NCBI RefSeq assembly: GCF_001648155.1
Contig: NZ_CP015199.1
Span: 3,233,001 to 3,297,000, forward strand
DNA length: 64,000 bases
Origin: Chryseobacterium glaciei
GTDB lineage: Bacteria > Bacteroidota > Bacteroidia > Flavobacteriales > Weeksellaceae
Direction of reading: 5' to 3'
The translations under genes and the position numbers were made by a program. Numbering within the stretch: the first letter of the stretch is position 1; each line of letters opens with the position of its first letter. The notes beneath the pieces are model-generated. The model did no database searches and was not told the origin of the DNA. It worked only from the letters and a program-made list of their open reading frames with translations. Shown here in pieces: positions 58,316-64,000 of the stretch.

Positions 58316-59527
58316 TTAGTTCATAGAATCAGCTACGTCGAAACTAGATAAACCAGTCCAGCCTTTTGCCCATTCTGGCAAAGCAGTTCCGTTTCCAGCA
58401 CCTAATGCAGAAGCATTTTCTGTAAAGATTCCAGTAATATCCACAGCTGTACCAGCAGTGTTTTTAGCTTTAGACTTAGTTGTAACGTTTACAAATCTTA
58501 CATTTTTAACATAAGAACCGCTTTGGAACCAAGCTAAAGTTCTGTCTGTTTCAAGATCTAAACCTGTAGAGTAGTTTGCTAAAACGATATTGTCAAATTT
58601 ACCATTAGAACCAGCTCTGATTTTCATCCCTTGAGATTCTGCACCAGAAGTATTTCCTAAGAAAGTTGCGTTAGTAATTGTTGGGTTAGAAACACCGTTC
58701 CCGAAAGTTGTGTTAGGGTTTGTATCCTGAGTATCAGCTTCAATACCTCTGTTTCCAGGCTCAGTATTCGTCTGATATTGTTTTTTTCTAGCAACATATA
58801 AGAAACTAGCAGTTCCTTTGTAACCTTCTGTCCAGTCGAAACCGTCATCTCCAACTCCTGTTACCACGATGTGATCTACATTTGGGCTACCTCCGAAACA
58901 TTCAACACCATCATCAGCACCGTCTGTTACATATACATAAGAGATTGTAGTTCCGCTACCAACTCCGAATAAAGAAAGTCCGTTGAATTCTTTTTCAGGG
59001 TTATATTTGAAACCACTGTCTTTGATTACTACATATTTAATAACACCAGAGTTATCGTTGTTATCCGAACCTCCGTATGTCATATCACCTAATTCTGAAG
59101 TAGACGTTCCCGCAGCACTTCTGTTTGTTGGAGCATTACCTAAAAGTACAATACCTCCCCAGTGACCTTGCTTGTGTGAAGTTCCTTCAAATAAAACAGG
59201 GCTAGAAGCTGTACCGTTGATATAAAGTTTACCACCTCTGTCTACGATAAGATAATTTGCACCTTCAGCTACAGTGATTCTTGTACCTGCAGGGATGATA
59301 AGGCTTGCACCGTTCTCTACTAAAACTTTACCAGTGATCGTATATACTTTTGTAGGGTCTAAAGTTACGCTCGTTCCTGCAGCAATTTTTCCTTGAAAGT
59401 TATTTGGGTCTACAGCAGATGCTGTGTCCTCCGTATCGTCATCAGAAGTACTACAAGAGATTGCGGTTGATGAAAATGCCGCAGCTAATGATAAGAAAAG
59501 AGCAGCTTTAAAAAATGTCTTTTTCAT
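58316..59527 (-). CDS. Beta-helix-like surface lipoprotein 1
   Basis: The 403-residue lipoprotein (leader to AISC, Cys25) has an acidic linker (STSDDDTEDTASA) and then the same units as its paralogue: VTLDPTKVYTITGKVLVENG, LIIPAGTRITV, GHWGGIVLLGNAPTN, ELGDMTYGG, EFNGLSLFGVGSGTTISYVY, DGFDWTEGYKGTASF. It starts 24 nt after the TonB receptor gene, so it is in the same operon and may be the surface partner of that receptor, in the place SusD takes in other systems. The ligand is unknown. Confidence 0.8.
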   Translation of the reverse strand: MKKTFFKAALFLSLAAAFSSTAISCSTSDDDTEDTASAVDPNNFQGKIAAGTSVTLDPTKVYTITGKVLVENGASLIIPAGTRITVAEGANYLIVDRGGKLYINGTASSPVLFEGTSHKQGHWGGIVLLGNAPTNRSAAGTSTSELGDMTYGGSDNNDNSGVIKYVVIKDSGFKYNPEKEFNGLSLFGVGSGTTISYVYVTDGADDGVECFGGSPNVDHIVVTGVGDDGFDWTEGYKGTASFLYVARKKQYQTNTEPGNRGIEADTQDTNPNTTFGNGVSNPTITNATFLGNTSGAESQGMKIRAGSNGKFDNIVLANYSTGLDLETDRTLAWFQSGSYVKNVRFVNVTTKSKAKNTAGTAVDITGIFTENASALGAGNGTALPEWAKGWTGLSSFDVADSMN

Positions 59528-59551
59528 AACTATTATTAGATTTATATTATA

Positions 59552-62020
59552 TTAAAATTTATATGATAAGCTTAATCCAACCTGACGACCCATTGTATAG
59601 TCTCTGTTGATAAGTGTTTGAGTTTTGTTTTCCTGTTCTATTTTACTGTGAGGATTTAATAGGTTTTTAGCAGAAATACCAATTCCTATTTTGTCTAATG
59701 TAAAGTTTAGGTTAAGATCCAAAAGATCTCTGGCAGTTTCGTAAAAGTTTCCAATTTCTGTAGTTCCCACAGAGTAAAGGTTTTTCCCGATGTGAGAATA
59801 AACTACTACAAAGTCTAAGCTGTTTAAGTTGTTACTCCATTTGTAGTTGTAACCTAAGTTTACGTTAGCAATGAAATCTGCAGCTCCCTGAAGGTCAGCT
59901 TTAGGATTAGTAAATACAACTCTTTTACCATGATTTTCTTTTGCAATTTGATCTTCAGATTTAAACTTCTGCTCAGAATGCATATACGTTCCGTTAATGA
60001 AAGTATAGATTTTAGAATTACTCCAAGAATAAATATCTTTTCTTACTTCTACCTCTGCTCCTACGATATATCCGTAGTCTGAAAGATTAAAATAAGTCAT
60101 ATCACTTGGTGCAGAACTTGCGTAAGTAGTTCTTGCAATCGGATTCTTAATATATTTTCCGAAAGCTGCTACTGAAATAAGCTCACCTGATTTAGGAAAT
60201 AATTCCCATTTCAAATCTGCATTATAGTTATCAGATGGAGAAAGATCCTGGTTACCGTAAACGTTCGTAGTTACATCATAATATGCAATCGGAGAAAGTT
60301 CTTTAGCTTGAGGAAGTGTGTATGTTTTAGAGACAGATAATCTTAAGTTTTGTTTGTCACTAAGGCTGTATTTAGCATTTAAAGCTGGTAAGAATTTGTT
60401 GTATTGCTTATTCTTTTTACCGTTTTGTAAAACAGAGTCAAACCATTTCAGCTGCATATCGATGTAATCGAAACGTCCACCAACCTGTACGATAAATTTA
60501 TCACTAAGATTGATATCTACATTTGCTAATCCAGACTGAATATTCTGCTTAACATTAAAATAGAAAGGCTGGAATAACTTTGAACTCGGCTGGAACGTTT
60601 GGTAAGAGAATAAACTATTATTTCCAGCATTAATAAAGCCATCAATATTATTAGGATCTACCTGAGGCGAAAGACTGAAGTTCATACCAATCGTTGTATT
60701 GTCGAATTTTCTGTCCTTGTACTGCCCGTCGTATCCTACAGTAATTTTAAATTTATCTAAAGTTTTAGAAAGATAAGCGTGACCTAAAACCGTGTTGTCT
60801 TTTAGCTCATCAAAATATCTGTGGTTATTGATTGCACTTCCTGTGATAAGCTGCATTGTAGAAGCATCAATCGTATTCTGCAAACGATCCGGTCTTTTGC
60901 TGTTTAGCATATTATAACCTACAGCCCAATCTGCATTCCAAGTGTCACCAAGCTTATGAGTACCGAATAATTGGTTGATCCAAGTGCTCGTAATCTTGTT
61001 ATCTCCTCTGTTGATGATCACATTTTTGTCTACATCATAAGAATATCCTGTAAATATTTTAGCAGTCTGATCAGAAGAGTGGATGAAATTTGAAGTGAAA
61101 TTAATTTTATTATTAGCATTGAATCTATATCCTAAATTAACCAATGCTGTTGTATTAGTCTTATATTTAGAACGTTCAACATCAAATTTTTTGTTCGGAG
61201 TATTATCTGCAAAGTAGAATCCTTCCTGTCCTTTACTGTATTCGTAAGAGTTTTCAAATCCTGCATACGCAAAGATTGAGAACTTTCCGAAGCTTGCTCC
61301 TCCTTCAATATTTACATCAGTATTGAATGGGTTATCAGCATTTTTAAAGTTCCATTTTGATGTGAATGGATAAGCCTGATAAGGATTTCCTTTGTTGAAT
61401 TTAGTTTCTTTGAATCCGAAGAATCCCGGAGCTCCATCCTGTACCTTGAAATTATTGTTATCAAAAGTTTGAAGGTTGATGCTGCTTCCTAAACCGATTT
61501 TAAAATAAGGCTTTCCTGTGAATTCTTTTGAAACAATACTTATACTTGCTCCACCAAAATCACCAAGCATTTTCGGATTATAGATTTTATCTAATGAAAT
61601 ATACTCAATCATTGAAGTTTTGAAAATCGAAAGATCGATGTTTCTGTTTTCAGGATCATCCGACGGGATCAGTAATCCGTTCAATGTAGTACTATTATAC
61701 CTATCACCAAGACCTCTTACAAAGATCTGCCCGCTTCCTTCCTGTTTTATTGTTCCGGTAGCTTTCGTTACCGCCGTTGCAGCATCTCCTACACCTTGCT
61801 TGGCAAGCTGTACAGAACCTACACGTTCTATAACTTCAACAGACTTCTTTTGGAAATTAATAAGGTTCGCTTCCGTTCCTTTTTTAGTAGATCCTTTGAT
61901 TACAACTCCTTCAATCTTTTTTTCGTTCTTGATGGAATCTTTTTTCGTGTCTTGTGCGTATATTACTGCTCCTGACGTTGTCAAAAACAAAACTGCGATA
62001 CTCAGCTTTCTAAAATTCAT
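59552..62020 (-). CDS. TonB-dependent outer-membrane receptor
   Basis: The 822-residue receptor has a signal peptide (MNFRKLSIAVLFLTTSG...IYAQ), a plug domain with GVGDAATAVTKATGTI, IFVRGLGDRYNSTTLNG and IPSDDPENRNIDLSIFKTSM (in parts), and a large barrel ending in GLSLSYKF. It has no SusD partner. It is divergent from a PhoB/PhoR-like pair, and paralogous lipoprotein genes follow. Uptake of a phosphate-containing compound is plausible from this context but not shown by the sequence. ATG 62020 gives the signal peptide; a frame from 62047 adds nine residues. Confidence 0.87.
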   Translation of the reverse strand: MNFRKLSIAVLFLTTSGAVIYAQDTKKDSIKNEKKIEGVVIKGSTKKGTEANLINFQKKSVEVIERVGSVQLAKQGVGDAATAVTKATGTIKQEGSGQIFVRGLGDRYNSTTLNGLLIPSDDPENRNIDLSIFKTSMIEYISLDKIYNPKMLGDFGGASISIVSKEFTGKPYFKIGLGSSINLQTFDNNNFKVQDGAPGFFGFKETKFNKGNPYQAYPFTSKWNFKNADNPFNTDVNIEGGASFGKFSIFAYAGFENSYEYSKGQEGFYFADNTPNKKFDVERSKYKTNTTALVNLGYRFNANNKINFTSNFIHSSDQTAKIFTGYSYDVDKNVIINRGDNKITSTWINQLFGTHKLGDTWNADWAVGYNMLNSKRPDRLQNTIDASTMQLITGSAINNHRYFDELKDNTVLGHAYLSKTLDKFKITVGYDGQYKDRKFDNTTIGMNFSLSPQVDPNNIDGFINAGNNSLFSYQTFQPSSKLFQPFYFNVKQNIQSGLANVDINLSDKFIVQVGGRFDYIDMQLKWFDSVLQNGKKNKQYNKFLPALNAKYSLSDKQNLRLSVSKTYTLPQAKELSPIAYYDVTTNVYGNQDLSPSDNYNADLKWELFPKSGELISVAAFGKYIKNPIARTTYASSAPSDMTYFNLSDYGYIVGAEVEVRKDIYSWSNSKIYTFINGTYMHSEQKFKSEDQIAKENHGKRVVFTNPKADLQGAADFIANVNLGYNYKWSNNLNSLDFVVVYSHIGKNLYSVGTTEIGNFYETARDLLDLNLNFTLDKIGIGISAKNLLNPHSKIEQENKTQTLINRDYTMGRQVGLSLSYKF

Positions 62021-62096
62021 TTCTTTTACTATATTCTTTCGGTGCAAAGGAATAAAACATTAGTGGTGAAAATGGTTTAGCGAAATTTAAATTTTC

Positions 62097-62144
62097 CTTA
62101 ACTAAACATTAACAAAACGCCGTTATTGTTAACTTTATGTGAAC
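62097..62144. promoter_or_regulatory. TTAAC direct repeats at 11-bp spacing (Pho-box-like)
   Basis: TTAAC at 62098 and 62109 and TTAAC/TGAAC at 62129 and 62140 form two pairs, each with an 11-bp period, as PhoB-type dimers need. The first pair lies nearer the TonB receptor gene, the second nearer the response-regulator gene. Confidence 0.5.
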
Positions 62145-62180
62145 GATAGTTTATTTATTAATCTATGCTTTAAAAATTGT

Positions 62181-62188
62181 TAACTTTG
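62181..62188 (+). promoter_or_regulatory. -7 box of the response-regulator promoter
   Basis: TAACTTTG fits TAnnTTTG, 18 nt before the ATG at 62207; no good -33 element is seen, as is common at activator-dependent promoters. Confidence 0.6.
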
Positions 62189-62206
62189 ACTCAGTAAAAA
62201 TTAAAA

Positions 62207-62887
62207 ATGAACCAAAAGAAAATACTCTTAATAGACGATGAACTGGATATTTTAGAGATCCTGTCTTATAACTTAGAAAAGGAAGGTTACGATATCTCCA
62301 CTGCTACCAACGGTAATGAAGGGATTGAGAAAGCTAAACAAATTGTTCCGGATCTTATCTTATTAGATGTAATGATGCCGGAAAAAGACGGTATCGAAAC
62401 TTGTCAGGAACTTCGTAAAATAAAAGAACTTCACAAAACACTGATTGTTTTCCTTTCTGCAAGAAGCGAAGAATTTTCTCAGTTAGCAGGTTTTCAGGCA
62501 GGAGCCAATGATTATATTGTGAAATTAATCAAACCGAAAATTCTTATTTCTAAAGTTAATGCTTTATTACAGTTAACTTCTCAAGTTTCAGATAATGCTA
62601 AATTAATTGAAATTGGAGATCTTATTATTGATAAAGACAACTTCAGAGTATCAAAAGCCGGACAGCAGTTTTTACTTCCGAAAAAAGAATTTGATCTTCT
62701 TTATCTTTTAGCTTCAAATACAGAAAAAGTATTTAAAAGAGAAGAGATTCTGGAGAAAGTTTGGGGGAACGATGTTATCGTTGGAGAAAGAACGATCGAC
62801 GTTCATATCAGAAGATTAAGAGAAAAACTGGGAATTAATACCATCCAGACTCTAAAAGGGATTGGGTATAAGCTGATCGTTTTATAG
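62207..62887 (+). CDS. PhoB/OmpR-type response regulator
   Basis: The 226-residue regulator has a receiver domain (acidic pair Asp10/Asp11, phospho-acceptor Asp54 in LILLDVMMPEKDG, Ser84, Lys106) and a winged-helix DNA-binding domain (about 130-226: LLPKKEFDLLYLLASN, ILEKVWGNDVIVGERTIDVH, IRRLREKLG, IGYKLIVL). The residue after Lys106 is Leu107, where nearly all receivers have Pro. It forms a two-component system with the kinase 45 nt downstream. Phosphate control is the most likely role by family. Confidence 0.9.
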   Translation: MNQKKILLIDDELDILEILSYNLEKEGYDISTATNGNEGIEKAKQIVPDLILLDVMMPEKDGIETCQELRKIKELHKTLIVFLSARSEEFSQLAGFQAGANDYIVKLIKPKILISKVNALLQLTSQVSDNAKLIEIGDLIIDKDNFRVSKAGQQFLLPKKEFDLLYLLASNTEKVFKREEILEKVWGNDVIVGERTIDVHIRRLREKLGINTIQTLKGIGYKLIVL

Positions 62888-62932
62888 CTTAAAAAACCTA
62901 ACTTTACATAAACCAATAAAAACTTTGTAAAA

Positions 62933-63964
62933 TTGAAATTTTACAGACTTACCCTCGTCGCATCATGTCTATTGACATTGGTGATGTTCTTTCTAGTAAT
63001 CGTTTTTGATTCGCTAAAGGATATCTATTACAAAACCCCATTCTTTAAAATAGGACTTTTCATATGTCTCATCGTTATTTTTATCATTAATTATTTAGTT
63101 TTAGAACTATTGTTTAATTATTATGGTAAAAAACAGGTTCGTGGGCTTTCTTTGCTTTTACCGCAGGAGATCGTTCATGATAACGATGAAAATATTACCA
63201 TTAAAGAATTGGGAGAAAGGTTTTCAGATCTTAATCAGCAAAAAGTTACCGAACTTGATATGATGAAAGAAATGGAAAGCTACCGTAAAGAATACATCGG
63301 AAATGTTTCTCATGAGCTTAAAACGCCACTTTTTTCCATTCAGGGATACGTGGAGACGTTGAGGGATGGCGGAGTCGATAATCTTACGATTCGTGATAAA
63401 TATTTAGAAAGAATTGATATTTCGGTTGAAAGATTAATTGCCATCGTTACAGATTTAGATATGATTAACAGGCTTGAAGCCGGAGAAATTAACCTTACTG
63501 TTTCCAGATTTGATGTCAATTTATTGATAAAAGAAATTTTTGATCTTCTAGACCTCGAAGCTGAAAAACACAACACAACATTACAGATTCAGACCTTAAA
63601 TCCTCAGATTTTTGTGGATGCCGATAAACAGAAGATCTCTCAGGTTTTCATCAATTTAGTTTCTAATGCGATTCATTATGCGAACAGACAGGAAGCAAAA
63701 GTTGTTGTAAAGACAAGCGTTCTGAAAAATAAGGTTCTGATAGAGGTCATCGATAACGGAATGGGAATAAAATCAGAAGTTTTATCAAGAATTTTTGAAA
63801 GATTCTACCGTGTAGAAACCAGCAGAAGTAGAAGAGAAGGTGGTTCAGGATTAGGATTGGCCATCGTAAAGCATATCCTTGAGGCTCATAACGAAAACAT
63901 TACGGTAGAGAGTGTCTATCTCGAAGGCACGAAGTTCAGTTTTATGCTTGAGAAAAGTAAATAA
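62933..63964 (+). CDS. PhoR-like sensor histidine kinase
   Basis: The 343-residue kinase has two transmembrane helices (about 7-25 and 38-60) with almost no periplasmic loop and no PAS domain. Then come a HisKA dimerisation domain with the phospho-acceptor His127 (IGNVSHELKTPLFSIQGY) and an HATPase domain: N box FINLVSNAIHYA, G1 DNGMGI, F box FERFYRV, G2 GGSGLGLAIV. The start codon is TTG at 62933, followed by KFYRLTLVASC; no ATG is suitably placed. Without a sensor loop it probably reads a partner membrane protein, as PhoR does. Confidence 0.9.
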   Translation: MKFYRLTLVASCLLTLVMFFLVIVFDSLKDIYYKTPFFKIGLFICLIVIFIINYLVLELLFNYYGKKQVRGLSLLLPQEIVHDNDENITIKELGERFSDLNQQKVTELDMMKEMESYRKEYIGNVSHELKTPLFSIQGYVETLRDGGVDNLTIRDKYLERIDISVERLIAIVTDLDMINRLEAGEINLTVSRFDVNLLIKEIFDLLDLEAEKHNTTLQIQTLNPQIFVDADKQKISQVFINLVSNAIHYANRQEAKVVVKTSVLKNKVLIEVIDNGMGIKSEVLSRIFERFYRVETSRSRREGGSGLGLAIVKHILEAHNENITVESVYLEGTKFSFMLEKSK

Positions 63965-64000
63965 TTTCTTCAAAATGTAAGAAAAAAAAATATTTTAAAA

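Noticed and set aside
61620..62063. 147-residue plus-strand frame over the TonB receptor 5' end
   Set aside because: Antisense to the receptor plug domain and without a promoter or ribosome site of its own.

Overview
The window looks like chromosomal DNA of a Flavobacteriia bacterium of the Chryseobacterium/Weeksellaceae type. This rests on low GC, -7 promoter boxes of the Bacteroidota form TAnnTTTG, type IX secretion (T9SS) C-terminal sorting domains (YPNPV...), gliding-motility genes gldB and gldC, a PafA-type alkaline phosphatase, and a Bacteroidota (subtype iii) T6SS cargo cluster. No prophage, insertion sequence, CRISPR array or rRNA was found. A truncated tRNA-Glu-like remnant is the only tRNA-like sequence seen.

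Layout. 0-5 kb: 3' end of malate dehydrogenase, a TetR/SDR pair with two matching operator palindromes, a GNAT enzyme and pafA. 5-15 kb: secreted and surface proteins (a metzincin with three 100-residue repeats, two TPR sensor/regulator genes, a HAF-repeat T9SS protein, and two paralogous small secreted proteins with a duplicated 3' flank). 15-17 kb: a barnase / archaemetzincin-like lipoprotein / barstar operon beside the tRNA remnant. 17-27 kb: housekeeping genes (nadE, gldB, gldC, a cystathionine gamma-synthase type enzyme, tsaC-like, cca) mixed with small acetyltransferases, a DinB protein and unknown membrane proteins. 27-30 kb: a vitamin B12 uptake pair (BtuB-type receptor and a BtuG-like propeller lipoprotein) behind a cobalamin riboswitch. 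30-33 kb: cytidine deaminase, an old-yellow-enzyme and small membrane proteins.

33-46 kb is an orphan T6SS cargo island: tube protein TssD, VgrG spike, a 56-residue gene missed by length cut-offs, a DUF2931 lipoprotein, a DUF2235 lipase-like effector, a LysM protein, a DUF4280 PAAR-like tip, a 982-residue OmpA-domain protein, then four lipoproteins that could be immunity proteins. No sheath, baseplate or membrane-complex genes are present. 46-53 kb: T9SS-exported endonuclease I, small lipoproteins, a PLP desulfhydrase/deaminase, a glucosaminidase-LysM protein and hemL.

53-57 kb: two paralogous amidohydrolases flank an AraC regulator. Both promoters carry a pair of TAAnnnATAC direct repeats, 21 bp apart, and in both the downstream repeat ends exactly 23 nt before the -7 box. 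57-64 kb: a TonB receptor with two paralogous beta-helix-like lipoproteins, divergent from a PhoB/PhoR-like two-component pair, with TTAAC direct repeats at 11-bp spacing between them. Many intergenic gaps hold short inverted-repeat elements that look like dispersed genomic repeats.
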